Assembly: GCF_010091925.1 (NCBI RefSeq)
Contig: NZ_WVID01000012.1
Coordinates: 62,001-126,000 of the forward strand
DNA: 64,000 nucleotides
Origin: Nostoc sp. B(2019)
Lineage (GTDB): Bacteria; Cyanobacteriota; Cyanobacteriia; Cyanobacteriales; Nostocaceae
Reading direction: 5' to 3'
The stretch's first letter is position 1; every line of letters starts with the position of its first letter. The notes under the pieces were generated by a model that saw only the letters and a list, made by a program, of their open reading frames with translations, did not search any database and was not told the origin of the DNA. The position numbers and the translations under genes were made by a program. This document shows, one piece after another, positions 46,443-56,741 of the stretch.

Positions 46443-47350
46443 ACGTAAATTGACTATTTAAATATCTCTATTAATAATGTAAATTTAATGGTTTAGTTGA
46501 GCTTCTTGGGCAGACAGCGGATTGCCGATTTATCTTTATATTTATGAATACTAATCTTACTTAAATTAAGGAAATAGCCTCAGTCATCCTCAAAAAATTT
46601 CCATGCGGGTAAAAATATCTCTAAAAAATGAGTAAACGGTAGCAAAAGCTACCGTATTGTCTTTAGTCTACAGCTATTAGGTCTTGATAATTCCCATGCT
46701 TATCTATAGAGTTCCCAGAAATTCTGGCAAAGTAACATTTGCAGAAAAAAAACTATAAATAAATCTAAAATGCTTACTAAACATGAGTTGTAGGTTTTGG
46801 TGATTAAAGTAGGGTTCGCTAAATCTTCAACTTGGGATGCGGGTAACTGGTTGAGAACTCGCCAAAGAACAGTCTAGTTGCCATCTAATCCTGAATGCAC
46901 TAATTAGAAGCGATCGCCAACTACCTAAAGTGATAGACTGAGAGTAAATCCCCCCTTAGCCTCATCCAAGGAGGGAAATCATAGATAACATTTTCTAACG
47001 CTGGCTTGCGATCGATTCTGGAGACTATTCATCTGAGAATGGTAATCTGAATAAGGCAATACGCAGAAAATGTCAGTTTTAGGCAATTCCAGGCATTTAG
47101 CGTGAGTTTGCAGTTCTTAGGAATCGAGGTCATAGGCAAAGCGGTCAAGTATCGCAGCAATTTCTCTCGAATCTGTAAATTGAGTTTTTGATGGAAATCC
47201 TACTTGTGCTTTAGTCAAGAACTCAACCCACTAAGATGATAGCTAATCTATTACTGGAGCAAGCTCTAGCAATTATTGGCTAGAAGCAGACAAAAAGCAG
47301 TAAATTTGTGCTTGTAGCTTAGTTAACCGCTTAGTTAAGGGAGAATATTT
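46443..47350. other. Long intergenic gap upstream of sasA
   Basis: No gene over about 900 bases. A tight hairpin ACGGTAGC-AAAA-GCTACCGT lies at 46636-46655, followed on the plus strand by ATTGTCTTT. It has no gene to terminate, so it may be a small RNA's end. Two HIP1-like octamer cores are present. Confidence 0.4.
46636..46655 (+). terminator. Isolated hairpin, terminator-like
   Basis: Perfect 8-bp stem with AAAA loop, followed by ATTGTCTTT. There is no plus-strand gene upstream within 1 kb, so it may end an unseen small RNA. Confidence 0.4.
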
Positions 47351-47413
47351 ATGGAAGAATCAACTCTTACGGCGCGTAAAGATACCTTGATATCAAAAAC
47401 GCAAATTGTATAG
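47351..47413 (+). CDS. Possible 20-residue leader peptide upstream of sasA
   Basis: AAGGGAG (47337-47343) lies seven bases before an ATG that opens a 20-codon frame (MEESTLTARKDTLISKTQIV), ending with TAG. A second mini-frame (MKNLK) starts at 47418 after GGAG. Both precede sasA by about 100 bp. There is no evidence beyond the ribosome site. Confidence 0.3.
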   Translation: MEESTLTARKDTLISKTQIV

Positions 47414-47534
47414 GAGTATGAAAAATCTAAAATAGATATTAAATTGAGAACAAAGAACGACCATCGACAACCGTCAGTCCATTTTACTTTCCGTAAGCGT
47501 CGCCGGGTTGTTACCAGTGCTGAAACACGAATAC

Positions 47535-48722
47535 ATGCCAGTTTCCCAGGATCAGCCTATCTATTCTGAGGCTCCACTCCATCTGTTGCTGTTTGTTGAT
47601 GGACGCCCAAAGTCCCGACAACAGGTACAACGAATCCGTGCTTACTTAAAAGAATTGCAGGCTGAGTATAGTTTTGAACTTGAAATCATTGATGTCGGGC
47701 AACAACCCTACTTGGCTGAACACTTTAGATTGATAGCAACGCCAGCTTTAATCAAAATCCACCCGGAACCTCGGCAGATTTTAGCCGGGAGTAATATAAT
47801 CGCCCAACTGAAAAACTGGTGGCCCCGCTGGCAGACTGCTATAGATGCTTACTTAAAATTGCAGGAAGATTTACAAGAACGTATAGACGAAAATAGTCGG
47901 GTGACATCACCAAAATCTACAATCAGTTCTGTTGCTGTTTCCGCCGAATTCATCCGACTTTCAGACGAAATTTTTCGCTTGAAACAGGAAAAAGATAAAC
48001 TCCAGGAGCAGCTACAGTTTAAAGATCGGGTGATAGCGATGCTGGCACATGACCTCCGCAATCCGCTGACTGCTGCCGCGATCGCCATAGAAACTCTCCA
48101 ATCTAACTACAATCTAGATACAGGTGAGTTTGTGCGCCTTAAACCAGCTATGACGGCGCATTTATTAAAGCAAGCCCGTAGTCAAACTAAAACTATTGAC
48201 CGAATGATTACTGACCTGTTGCACGTGGGTCGTGGTAATGATACTGAGCTACCGATAATACCACAAAAAGTAGAGTTAGGTAAAGTTTGTCTGGATGTAC
48301 TGGAGGAATTGCGCGATCGCTACACCGCCAAATCCCAAAATATAGATACAGATATCCCCCAAGACTTACCCTGTGTCTATGCCGATCCAGAACGCATACG
48401 GCAAGTACTGATGAATCTGTTGGATAATGCCATTAAATACACGCCACAAGGCGGGAAAATTAGCGTTGCTGGACTGCACCGTACTACCCAAAAAGTTCAG
48501 TTCAGTATTGGTGACTCCGGCCCTGGCATTCCTGTAGAAAATTGCGATCGCATTTTTGAAAATCACTTCCGTCTGCAACGCGATGAAGCTACAGAAGGTT
48601 ATGGCATTGGTCTTTGTTTATGCCAACGGATTATCCGGGCACACTACGGTCAAATTTGGGTAGACACTGCTCCCTATGGTGGAGCATGGTTCCACTTCAC
48701 ATTGCCAGTTTACCCGTCTTAG
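47535..48722 (+). CDS. sasA: Circadian clock output kinase SasA
   Basis: 395 residues from the ATG at 47535 (an upstream TTG at 47508 is in frame). N-terminal KaiB-like thioredoxin domain (..[28 protein letters not shown]..) binds KaiC. Histidine phosphorylation site in ..[16 protein letters not shown]... ATPase motifs follow: ..[17 protein letters not shown].., ..GDSGPGIP.., ..[10 protein letters not shown]... It passes the clock signal to RpaA. Not adjacent to kaiABC here, which is normal. Start less certain than the assignment. Confidence 0.93.
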   Translation: MPVSQDQPIYSEAPLHLLLFVDGRPKSRQQVQRIRAYLKELQAEYSFELEIIDVGQQPYLAEHFRLIATPALIKIHPEPRQILAGSNIIAQLKNWWPRWQTAIDAYLKLQEDLQERIDENSRVTSPKSTISSVAVSAEFIRLSDEIFRLKQEKDKLQEQLQFKDRVIAMLAHDLRNPLTAAAIAIETLQSNYNLDTGEFVRLKPAMTAHLLKQARSQTKTIDRMITDLLHVGRGNDTELPIIPQKVELGKVCLDVLEELRDRYTAKSQNIDTDIPQDLPCVYADPERIRQVLMNLLDNAIKYTPQGGKISVAGLHRTTQKVQFSIGDSGPGIPVENCDRIFENHFRLQRDEATEGYGIGLCLCQRIIRAHYGQIWVDTAPYGGAWFHFTLPVYPS

Positions 48723-48747
48723 TTAAGAGTCAAGGACAAACGACACC

Positions 48748-49770
48748 TTAGCTTAAGATAATGCGATCGCGTCCCTCTGCTTTTGCTCGGTAGAGTGCCT
48801 TATCCGCCCCTACAATTAAATCGGAAGGCGAGGATTCCCAAGTGGGAATAACAGTTGCTACTCCCATACTCAAAGTCACATACTGACTAACAGCAGATCC
48901 GTGATGAACAATTTGCAAATCTCTGACTCCTGCTTGCATCGCTGCGGCAACGTGAAGCGCACCAGCCGCATGGGTGTTTGGCATAATCACAGCAAATTCT
49001 TCGCCGCCATAACGCGCTAGTAAATCTTGATGTTTCTGGGCCTTCCGGCTTAAGACAGCACCCACCTGTTGTAAGCAAACATCCCCAGCAGGATGTCCAT
49101 ATTTATCATTATAAAATTTGAAAAAGTCGATATCACACAAAATCAGCGATAGAGGAGATTCCTCTTGTGCTAAATTAATCCACTGAGTATTGAGATAATC
49201 GTCAAAGCGACGACGATTAGCCAAACCAGTTAAGCCATCTACGTTGGCGAGGTGCTGCAAAGCTTGGTTTGCCGCCTCTAACTGCTTGTAGACTTGCGCT
49301 TGTTGCAGCAGTCGGCGCAACCGCTGGCGCAATACTGCCCAGTGAATTGGCTTGGTGATGTAATCTGTTGCTCCTGCTTCAAAGGCACGGTCTACGGACT
49401 CTTCATCATTTAAACTGGTAATCATCAAGATGGGAGTGCGCTCCCATAACTTTGAGATTACAGTACTACCAAGGGCAGAATCAGTATCAAACGTTGCCAG
49501 TGCTGAGATTAAATTATTTCTGGCAATCTGGAGCAACTGCTTACAGCAGGTAAAGCCATCCATTTCCGGCATTACAGCATCTAGCAAAACTATATCTGGT
49601 TTAACAGTCTCGTAAGCATCTAAACACTGCTTACCATCAGAAACCTCGACTACCCGATAGCCTTCTTTTTCCATAGCTTTACGCAACAGTAGTCGGATGG
49701 TCTTGTCATCATCAGCCACTAGAATTAGAGGAGGTTGCTTGGAAATAGAAAATGGGCTTATGCCTGACAT
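48748..49770 (-). CDS. Response regulator with GGDEF domain (diguanylate cyclase)
   Basis: 340 residues. REC (about 14-155) has the acidic pair ..VADDDK.., phospho-acceptor Asp64 (..IVLLDAVMPEMDG..) and ..TKPIH... A roughly 25-residue insert (about 87-112) in REC is unusual. GGDEF domain follows: ..DGLTGLANRRRF.., ..CDIDFFKFYNDKYGH.., active site GGEEF (255-259). Predicted to make c-di-GMP when phosphorylated. The RxxD inhibitory site has Lys instead of Arg (KHQD), so product inhibition may be weak. It converges with sasA, only 25 bp away. Confidence 0.92.
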   Translation of the reverse strand: MSGISPFSISKQPPLILVADDDKTIRLLLRKAMEKEGYRVVEVSDGKQCLDAYETVKPDIVLLDAVMPEMDGFTCCKQLLQIARNNLISALATFDTDSALGSTVISKLWERTPILMITSLNDEESVDRAFEAGATDYITKPIHWAVLRQRLRRLLQQAQVYKQLEAANQALQHLANVDGLTGLANRRRFDDYLNTQWINLAQEESPLSLILCDIDFFKFYNDKYGHPAGDVCLQQVGAVLSRKAQKHQDLLARYGGEEFAVIMPNTHAAGALHVAAAMQAGVRDLQIVHHGSAVSQYVTLSMGVATVIPTWESSPSDLIVGADKALYRAKAEGRDRIILS

Positions 49771-50776
49771 GAGTTGCGTTCCACAGAAAATGAAAGTATG
49801 GGTAGGGGGAAGCCAGGAAAAACCTTGCCTCCATAGCCAAATTGCCTGTGAGCAATAGTTTTATTGCAGCTATCAGACTCTCACTTAACGGGCAATTTGG
49901 TACAAGAGATGTGAACAACAAATGTGTTATGTGTGATAGTCACTTTCGGAACTATTCTGAAACGAAGCTGTGCTGCGATCGCATGGGGGCCATTTCTTGG
50001 TGTTCACTGTCAGAACTTGCAGAAAAGGTATGTCTTGCTTCACAACCAACTTTTTTCTGACAACAGATTGCTCAATTTTGAGCCAAGTAAGCACTAGATG
50101 CCTAAGTTTCATAGGCAGTGTATTTAGAATCCAAAGGCAAATTTTACTTTTTTTTAGTTATGGTTATAGTATGAAATGTTAGTTTTATCATTCCCCAGTG
50201 ACATAGCGAAATTGCAATTATCTTGCAATGTTATTAAAAACTTCAAATGGTCTGCTTAATTATTTAGGTCTGCAATAGTTCTAAAGTTAAATGATATGGG
50301 GGAAAGCTATTACCGCATTGCTATAACAATATAGTTGATACTAAATACTACTAGTATTACTAAACTTGATCCAGTCAGATGGTATAACTAAACTTGACCA
50401 AAGTAGCTGATTTGGTAAGAGATGTCAGGGTTGAGAATAATTACATAGGGTGAGGATAAACTGAAGGCAGAACTTTATTCTCGATTTATTTTAGGTTGAA
50501 TACGCTAAGTAAAAATCCTTACCTGCGTTCAACAAGATATACATATCAGTGGGAAAGAGGATAGACGATTTTTTTATCCAAATTTGGTAATTAAAATAAT
50601 CTAAATTTAATCCATAAATGCTAAATTGAGATTATTATGCTTAGCTGATAAAACTTACAATTGATTGTCGAAGATTACACGAGACTGCCCTATTAGTATA
50701 GGAAAATAGGAAAAAATTGACATATAACAAGAGCTTCGGAAAATGAAAACTTATTGACATTTACCAGATTTCCCAA
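49771..50776. other. Long intergenic gap upstream of crr7
   Basis: About 1 kb with no convincing gene. It holds an inverted repeat CCAAATTGCC (49837) / GGCAATTTGG (49891) with a 44-nt spacer. Short frames near 49842-50182 have no family match and poor composition. Repeats of ACTAAACTTGA near 50360-50400. Confidence 0.4.
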
Positions 50777-51037
50777 ATGCCAGATCCATTAATGTATCAA
50801 CAGGATGTGTTTGTCGTCCTAGAAACAAACCAACCAGAACAATTCCTGACAGCATCAGAGTTATTAGAAAAGCTCAAAAAAATTCTTCAACAACTAAAAT
50901 TTCAAGATTTGCCACCAGATTTGCAAAAGTTTAATGCTGTGGAAGCCCAAGCGCAATATTTACTTGACACCAGTTGCGAGTTAGATGTTGGACCTGGGCA
51001 ATATTTGCAGTGGTATGCAGTTCGCTTAGAAAAGTAA
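50777..51037 (+). CDS. crr7: Chlororespiratory reduction 7-like protein
   Basis: 86 residues with the CRR7 pattern: ..VFVVLETNQPEQFLTASELLEKLKKIL.., then ..DLPPDLQKFNAVEAQAQYLLDTSCELDVGPGQYLQWYAVRLEK at the C-terminus. In plants CRR7 is needed for the chloroplast NDH complex. The cyanobacterial homologue is presumed to assist NDH-1 assembly. No signal peptide. The gene is not linked to the ndh cluster at 2-5 kb. Confidence 0.7.
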   Translation: MPDPLMYQQDVFVVLETNQPEQFLTASELLEKLKKILQQLKFQDLPPDLQKFNAVEAQAQYLLDTSCELDVGPGQYLQWYAVRLEK

Positions 51038-51378
51038 TTATTTGAATCAAAAGTCAATAAATCTACCTTGAAAATCTATTTTTATTGTTTCTTGTGAGCG
51101 CAGTTCATGGAGTCTCTTGCAAAAGTCTTAAAGTATCATCGACTAAAATTTGGGGCTACCCGAACAAAGCCTGATTTATTAGTCTTTTAGGATATGAAGT
51201 CCGCAAAGGCGGACTTCATGTTTATAGCTGTGACTTTGGTCGTCGCGCAATACTTATAGGATAAGCACTCTTCACCTTGCTTGTGATTTGGGAAAAGGGT
51301 AAGGGGTAAAGGGTAAATTCAAACCTTTCCCTTTCCCCTTTAACCGAGAAGTATTGGGTCGTTGCGTACTTTTATTGA
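51038..51378. other. Intergenic gap between crr7 and the DUF2854 gene
   Basis: Contains the hairpin at 51194-51219 and purine-rich repeats (GGGTAAGGGGTAAAGGGTAAA.. from about 51297, with a rough complement CCTTTCCCTTTCCCC). No gene. Confidence 0.5.
51194..51219. terminator. Bidirectional hairpin between convergent genes
   Basis: ATGAAGTCCGC pairs perfectly with GCGGACTTCAT (loop AAAG). It lies between crr7 (plus) and DUF2854 (minus), and can serve both. Confidence 0.6.
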
Positions 51379-51942
51379 CTATTTATTAATCAACTCTTTT
51401 TGAGTAGTAATCAGCGCTAGTTCAATTTTATTTTCACCTGGCTGTGTTATTTCAACCTCCACTCCAGGCCCAAAAAAACTAGTCATTTTTTCCTGCTTTT
51501 TTTGCCACACATCAATTGGTATTAGAGGCGAATAAAATTCTAAAATCAAGGTATAAGACCCATTAACTTCCGTTTCTCGTAACCCTGTGACTACAGGTCG
51601 TTCCTCATCTGTGGGACTCAGCCCCAAAAAAGAGAGTGCGGTATCTAGATGAGCATCTTGACCATAGCAGTATCGGGTAATGTCTTTGCGAATTTTATTT
51701 TGAGTAACAGTTGCTTGCTGCTCCCGCAGCATTAACATCGACGGTGTGGTAATTTGACTAAAGGGTATGGGCTTGAGTTCATTAGCTTTGAGCGCTAGTC
51801 CACCCAACAATAGAGGAATACCGTAAAAAAATCCTACAAGGTTGAGCGTGGCATTATTAGCAGCGTAGGCGACAAAGCCAATGATAGTTAATATGCTGCC
51901 GATAGTTAAACCGAGTGTTCCCAAAGAAATTTGGCGTAGCAT
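51379..51942 (-). CDS. DUF2854 membrane protein
   Basis: 187 residues with two N-terminal membrane helices (about 5-27 and 33-52, ..LNLVGFFYGIPLLLGGLALKANELKPIPF..) and a soluble C-terminal part. The DUF2854 family is conserved in cyanobacteria and plants. Function unknown. Confidence 0.8.
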   Translation of the reverse strand: MLRQISLGTLGLTIGSILTIIGFVAYAANNATLNLVGFFYGIPLLLGGLALKANELKPIPFSQITTPSMLMLREQQATVTQNKIRKDITRYCYGQDAHLDTALSFLGLSPTDEERPVVTGLRETEVNGSYTLILEFYSPLIPIDVWQKKQEKMTSFFGPGVEVEITQPGENKIELALITTQKELINK

Positions 51943-52111
51943 GAGCTTAGATTACTATAAATTCTTAATACCTCAGTTTTATTATCATCGGCTATGAGTA
52001 ACAGATTAGGGAAGAGTATTGGCTCAAACTATTAGATAAGCTCATCTCTCCAGAGCGTTGGATTTTGAGTTAAGTTTAAACTTGAGGATAGTTAAAGTTT
52101 GGAAGGAAATA

Positions 52112-52294
52112 ATGGATATACAGACGTTAAAAGAACGAATTGCTGTAGTGCAAAGTAAACGCGAGTATCTGCTGAGTCTGCTGGAGCAACCAAACCTAGG
52201 AACATTGAAAATTGACGTAGACCAAGCTTTAGATGAACTAGACGAGTTAATTGATGAATTTAGGCGTACTATTCCGCAAACAGAAAATAATTAA
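52112..52294 (+). CDS. Small conserved helical protein
   Basis: 60 residues from the ATG at 52112, preceded by GGAAGGA. The upstream frame to 52058 lacks a ribosome site. Two acidic helices (..TLKERIAVVQSKREYLLSLL.. and ..LDELDELIDEFRRTI) suggest a coiled coil. No family recognised. Confidence 0.6.
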   Translation: MDIQTLKERIAVVQSKREYLLSLLEQPNLGTLKIDVDQALDELDELIDEFRRTIPQTENN

Positions 52295-52326
52295 GTCAAA
52301 ATAGGCGGTAGTAAGGATAAGAAATT

Positions 52327-52364
52327 GCGTCGGTGTAACCGTTAATTTACGGCTCTACCGACGC
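52327..52364. terminator. Bidirectional terminator-like hairpin
   Basis: GCGTCGGT (52327-52334) pairs with ACCGACGC (52357-52364). An inner stem CCGT/ACGG extends it. Lies between the convergent small gene and REC gene. Confidence 0.6.
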
Positions 52365-52447
52365 TCTTGAGTAATACATACAATAATTCCCAAATCCCCA
52401 GAATTTAGCTACGCACAAGGTTTGCCAAGCAATTATAGCTATATCAT

Positions 52448-52864
52448 TTATCCTGCAACTGAGCCATCTCCTCCACGCTGACCTAATTGTCTGACTAAAG
52501 CAATAAGTTCGGTCGTGGACACATCTTTTTTGCAAAAATTATCAAAGCTAGGCATTGCTGTTGTCTCCAGAATGCTTGTATCTTCCACCGAGGAGTAAGC
52601 AAGAATCTGAGTATTCGGAGATATGGCTTTTATATGACCAGACGCACTCCAACCATCCATGACGGGCATCTGTAAATCTAGAATAATCACGTCAGGATGG
52701 CAAAGTTTAACCATTTCTATAGCTTCTTCACCATTACTGGCTAAACCTACTACTTGAATATTTTCCTGACCAGAAAAAACCAATTGTAAGGTTAAACGAG
52801 TTAATTCGTGATCATCAACTACTAAAACGCGCAAGGTAGAAAGCTCGCAGGACAACATTAACAT
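52448..52864 (-). CDS. Single-domain response regulator
   Basis: 138 residues, REC domain only: ..LRVLVVDDHELTRLTLQLVF.. and phospho-acceptor Asp in ..VIILDLQMPVMDGWSA... The form resembles the receiver of NarL/LuxR-type regulators, but there is no DNA-binding domain. The position of the conserved Lys reads ..FDNFCKKDVS... It stands alone with no kinase nearby. Possibly a shared phosphate acceptor. Confidence 0.85.
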   Translation of the reverse strand: MLMLSCELSTLRVLVVDDHELTRLTLQLVFSGQENIQVVGLASNGEEAIEMVKLCHPDVIILDLQMPVMDGWSASGHIKAISPNTQILAYSSVEDTSILETTAMPSFDNFCKKDVSTTELIALVRQLGQRGGDGSVAG

Positions 52865-53055
52865 TCCAGGGAAATAAAAAACTACATAGGGTAATCTTTA
52901 ATAGTTTATGGGAACAAGTGGCAGCACTCACTCTATCCTATGGTTGAATAACTTGTGTATAGCTATGACAAATAATTCAGATAACCCCAAAAAATTAAAG
53001 TTTTCTAAAAAAAAACTAAGTTGAGCTAGTTGTCAAGCTAGAAAGAGCTTATTTT

Positions 53056-55236
53056 TTAATCAATCAGGTTTGAGGTTATGCCAGTTGAACGTAATGCCAT
53101 ATTCATGAGAGTTTTTTGTGAATTAGCTTCTGGACAATCGTCACCGGGACGCCGTTGGATGTAACTGCCATCAGATTGTAACTCCCAAGCTTGGCGATTA
53201 TCTGCCAACATAATTCCCATGATTTCTTGCAAGTCTTTAGCAATATCTGGGTCTTTGACTGGGGTAATTACTTCTACACGGCGATCTAGATTGCGGCTCA
53301 TCCAGTCAGCACTGCCGATATAGATTTCTTCTTGTCCGTTGTTGTAGAAATAATAAATGCGAGAGTGTTCTAAAAAGCGACCGACAATGCTGATTATGTG
53401 AATGTTCTCGCTGATGTCTTTGAGTCCTGGGCGTAAACAGCAAACGCCTCTAATAATTAGGTCAATTTGCACTCCTGCACGGGAAGCTTCATATAAAGTA
53501 GCAATAATTTGTGGATCGACTAGGGCGTTCATTTTGGCAACAATGCGTCCAGTAAATCCATTTTGAACATTTTCGATTTCGCGGTGAATTAGTGCTAGAA
53601 AGCGATCGCGCATATTCACAGGTGCAACCAGCAACTCTCGATAAGATTTTTGCAGAGAGTAGCCAGTCAAGAAATTAAATAGATCTGTGATGTCAGCACC
53701 CAATTCTTCGCGGCAACTAAACAATCCCAAATCTGTATACAGTCGTGCCGTTTTTGGGTTATAATTACCAGTGCCAATATGCACATAGCGACGCATACAG
53801 TCTTTTTCGCGCCGCACCACCATGAGAGTTTTACTATGGGTTTTCAGCCCCACTAAACCATAGACAACATGAACTCCGACTCTTTCTAGACGCCTTGCCC
53901 AGTAAATATTATTCTCTTCATCAAACCGCGCCTTTAATTCCACCAATACAGACACCTGCTTACCATTTTCAGCGGCGGCAATTAATGCGTTGACTATGGG
54001 CGAGTCACCAGAAGTCCGGTAAAGGGTCATCTTGATGGCTAACACATTCGGGTCATGAGCAGCGTGGGTAATAAAGCGCACCACTGTTGCCGAAAAGGAT
54101 TGATAGGGATGGTGTACTAGCAAATCCTTTTCTCGAATTACAGCAAAAAAGTCTTTTCCTTCGTCTACTTCCAGGACATCTGGGTCTAAACTTGGTTCTC
54201 TGAGCCGTTGCAGGCGTATAGGTACAACAGATTGTCGCGGTGGGTCTTTGAGTTCCGGTAGTGGTAATGCCATAAAGTACATCAAATCCCGTAGTCCCAA
54301 AAGACCGTCTACTTCGTAAACATCCTTTTCTGTTAATTCCAAATCTTGCAATAATCGCGATCGCACTGGTTGAGGAGTCTGGGATTGAATTTCTAGTCTG
54401 ACTGGACTCCCACCCATGCGCCGTTTTCGCAATTCCTGTTCGATCGCTAACAACAGGTCATCTGCTTCATCTTCTTCTAATACTAAATCGGCGTCGCGGG
54501 TGATGCGGAAAGGATGATACTCTTGAATAATCATCCCTGGAAATAGGGATTCCAAGTTATGAGCGATCGCCTGTTCTAAGGGTACTCCAGTCCAGTGGAT
54601 CGGTTTTCCGTCTTTGTGATCTCCTAACTCTGGCGGTATCGGTAAAAATCGCGGCAGAACGTTAGGGACTTTGACTCTGGCAAAAAATTCCTCTTCGGTA
54701 TCCGGGTTTTTGACTACAACTGCCAGATTCAAACTGAGATTGGAAATAAACGGAAAGGGATGACTAGGGTCAACAGCAAGGGGAGTTAGAACCGGGAAGA
54801 TTTGTTCTTCAAAGTAGCCCTCTAAATGAGTCCGCTGTTTTTGATTCAAATCTATGTAATCCAGGATATGGATACCGTGACTTACTAACAGGGGTCGAAG
54901 TACTTGCTCAAAATGTTGGTGCTGTTTTGTGATTTGGGGACTGAGGGTAGACCCAATATCGTCTAATTGTTGTTGTGGCGTGCGGCCATCAGGAGTTAAC
55001 TGACTAACTTTTGCTTCTACTTGTTGCTTTAAGCCTGCAACGCGCACCATGAAAAACTCATCTAAATTGGAACTGAAGATTGCTAGAAACTTGAGGCGTT
55101 CGAGAAGAGGCGTGCGATCGTCACAAGCTTCATGTAACACCCTGCCATTAAACTCCAACCAGCTTAACTCTCGATTTATATAGTATTGCGGGTCACTCAG
55201 ATTGATGGGGGTGGCGCTCTTTTTGGATTTTGCCAT
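53056..55236 (-). CDS. ppk1: Polyphosphate kinase 1
   Basis: 726 residues, usual length. PPK1 polymerises ATP gamma-phosphate to polyphosphate. N-terminal ..YINRELSWLEFNGRVLHEA.. and ..LKFLAIFSSNLDEFFMVRV... The two catalytic His regions are present: ..GLKTHSKTLMVVRRE.. and ..RFLEHSRIYYFYNNG... Also ..YVHIGTGNYNPKTARLYTDLG... All characteristic motifs intact. Monocistronic. Confidence 0.96.
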   Translation of the reverse strand: MAKSKKSATPINLSDPQYYINRELSWLEFNGRVLHEACDDRTPLLERLKFLAIFSSNLDEFFMVRVAGLKQQVEAKVSQLTPDGRTPQQQLDDIGSTLSPQITKQHQHFEQVLRPLLVSHGIHILDYIDLNQKQRTHLEGYFEEQIFPVLTPLAVDPSHPFPFISNLSLNLAVVVKNPDTEEEFFARVKVPNVLPRFLPIPPELGDHKDGKPIHWTGVPLEQAIAHNLESLFPGMIIQEYHPFRITRDADLVLEEDEADDLLLAIEQELRKRRMGGSPVRLEIQSQTPQPVRSRLLQDLELTEKDVYEVDGLLGLRDLMYFMALPLPELKDPPRQSVVPIRLQRLREPSLDPDVLEVDEGKDFFAVIREKDLLVHHPYQSFSATVVRFITHAAHDPNVLAIKMTLYRTSGDSPIVNALIAAAENGKQVSVLVELKARFDEENNIYWARRLERVGVHVVYGLVGLKTHSKTLMVVRREKDCMRRYVHIGTGNYNPKTARLYTDLGLFSCREELGADITDLFNFLTGYSLQKSYRELLVAPVNMRDRFLALIHREIENVQNGFTGRIVAKMNALVDPQIIATLYEASRAGVQIDLIIRGVCCLRPGLKDISENIHIISIVGRFLEHSRIYYFYNNGQEEIYIGSADWMSRNLDRRVEVITPVKDPDIAKDLQEIMGIMLADNRQAWELQSDGSYIQRRPGDDCPEANSQKTLMNMALRSTGITSNLID

Positions 55237-55857
55237 GATGACCTAGTATGAGGCAGGTGTCGCCCATTTAACTGGAGAATACAAACATAGTAAATTAAAT
55301 AGGGCTTGAGCGGAACTCGAAATCTTAGTTGTGTATGGCGGTATGGCGATCGCTACATCTCGTCTCTTCTGCGGATTTGATGAACCATATTGACTGATGG
55401 TCAGGATTTTAAGTTTGAAGATTTAAATCGTTGCCCACAGCATATTACCCATGAAGATGCACTTAAGATTTAGCAAAGATATGACATGGGCATTTCTGAA
55501 AATTTTTGACTACTTATGAAGCGCAGTTTACAGAGAATTTGGTATTGAGTATAGTCTAAAACTGTACCTTGGCTGCTTTTGGTATTTAGTTTTCTCAGAT
55601 AAGAAATTTGGTAAGCATTGCCACAAGCTCCATATATGCATTGACTAGATATAAGCTTTGCTTTCTATCCACTTTTCTTAAGATTTTGTTGCTGTCGTTC
55701 AGTTACGCGATCGCAACTTTGTTTATTAGTTTTTTTAATTTACGACCATCGAACTTTTATAAAATCCAGTATTCTTACTGAAAGATTTCTCGAAGGTACT
55801 GGTTATATTGAAAACGCAAACGCAGAAGATGCGAAAAACACCAGGAGTGAACCAATC
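55237..55857. other. Long intergenic gap upstream of the tandem secreted genes
   Basis: About 620 AT-rich bases without a gene. The promoter of the gene at 55858 should lie here. One HIP1-like core near 55708. Confidence 0.4.
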
Positions 55858-56280
55858 ATGAATAAATTATCTGTAATCATCAAAGGAAGCATCTCCCTAC
55901 TAGGTTTAGTAAGTGTAGGAAATTTCATGGCTGCGCCAGCAAGTGCAGAGCAAGCCGCTGCTCGTGGTGCTGTTACCATAGTTAGACCTTCAGGTAGTTC
56001 TATAAGTGTTAGTGGTGAAGTAACTTTGCCTTCTGGCGCGTATTATGATGGAGCTTTAACAGTAGCGCCTACTGCTGGAGCTGCGGGAACAAACCAAGAA
56101 ACTGTAACTAGTCTACTTATAACCCCAGGGACAGTTACAGGAGTGGCTACGGTTATGGGAAGCGGCAATCCATTCCTCGATGCAGCAGCAAAAGCTCTAG
56201 GCGATGCAACTGCAATTGAAGATCAAGCAGCTATCATTCGCGCTGGTGCTGGTGTCGATGGCTTAGGCGGTTTAGAATAG
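55858..56280 (+). CDS. Secreted small protein, tandem paralogue A, unknown family
   Basis: 140 residues. Signal peptide about 1-30 (..LLGLVSVGNFMAAPASA). The mature part is Ala/Gly/Thr/Ser-rich with no Cys: ..GAVTIVRPSGSSISVSGEVTLPSG.., then ..LTVAPTAGAAGTNQETVTSL.., ending ..AIIRAGAGVDGLGGLE. The closest match visible is the next gene, with the same layout. CAGGAG lies 11 bases before the ATG. Probably a surface or matrix protein. Function unknown. Confidence 0.65.
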   Translation: MNKLSVIIKGSISLLGLVSVGNFMAAPASAEQAAARGAVTIVRPSGSSISVSGEVTLPSGAYYDGALTVAPTAGAAGTNQETVTSLLITPGTVTGVATVMGSGNPFLDAAAKALGDATAIEDQAAIIRAGAGVDGLGGLE

Positions 56281-56412
56281 TCTGGATTTCTGCCTCTTCG
56301 TAAGTACTTACAAAATTCATAGCAACTGTTAGATAGAACAGTTGAATATATCCAGAAATTATAGGGAAGAGAAATAGCAATGCTATATCTCCTCCCTATA
56401 TTTGTTTGTTCA

Positions 56413-56443
56413 GATTCCCGACTTTTTAAAAAAGTCGGGAATC
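56413..56443 (+). terminator. Hairpin terminator; family member of 7682 and 63957
   Basis: GATTCCCGACTTTTT pairs with AAAAAGTCGGGAATC nearly perfectly. It is followed by TTGTTGTG, and ends the first secreted gene. Confidence 0.7.
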
Positions 56444-56648
56444 TTGTTGTGTTATGTGCAGTCACACTCCTCATCATCCCTTTATATAACTTTGGTTAAA
56501 TAAATATAAACGCTGAAACTCTCATTGAATAATGCACAGAGCGCTTGCGTAACAATACGAACTCTCAAAATGTTCATCTTTAACACAATACTCATACCAA
56601 GGGTTATATATTTTCCTCTACTGAAGTGATAAAAAATATAAAAAAAGG

Positions 56649-56680
56649 TTCAACCTCCACTTCTGTTAATCGAGGTTGAA
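56649..56680 (+). promoter_or_regulatory. Hairpin upstream of the second secreted gene
   Basis: TTCAACCTC (56649-56657) pairs with GAGGTTGAA (56672-56680) over a 14-nt loop, about 60 bp before the second gene's ATG. It may be a regulatory or terminator structure. The gap 56281-56741 has no gene. Confidence 0.4.
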
Positions 56681-56741
56681 TCTGCATTCCTAAGTGAAAT
56701 CTGGGAACTGGACTAGAGCGAAAAATATCAGGAGTTTATAA

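Noticed and set aside
49842-50182. Short frames in the gap before crr7
   Set aside because: Overlapping frames on both strands with no family pattern, no ribosome site and ordinary non-coding composition.
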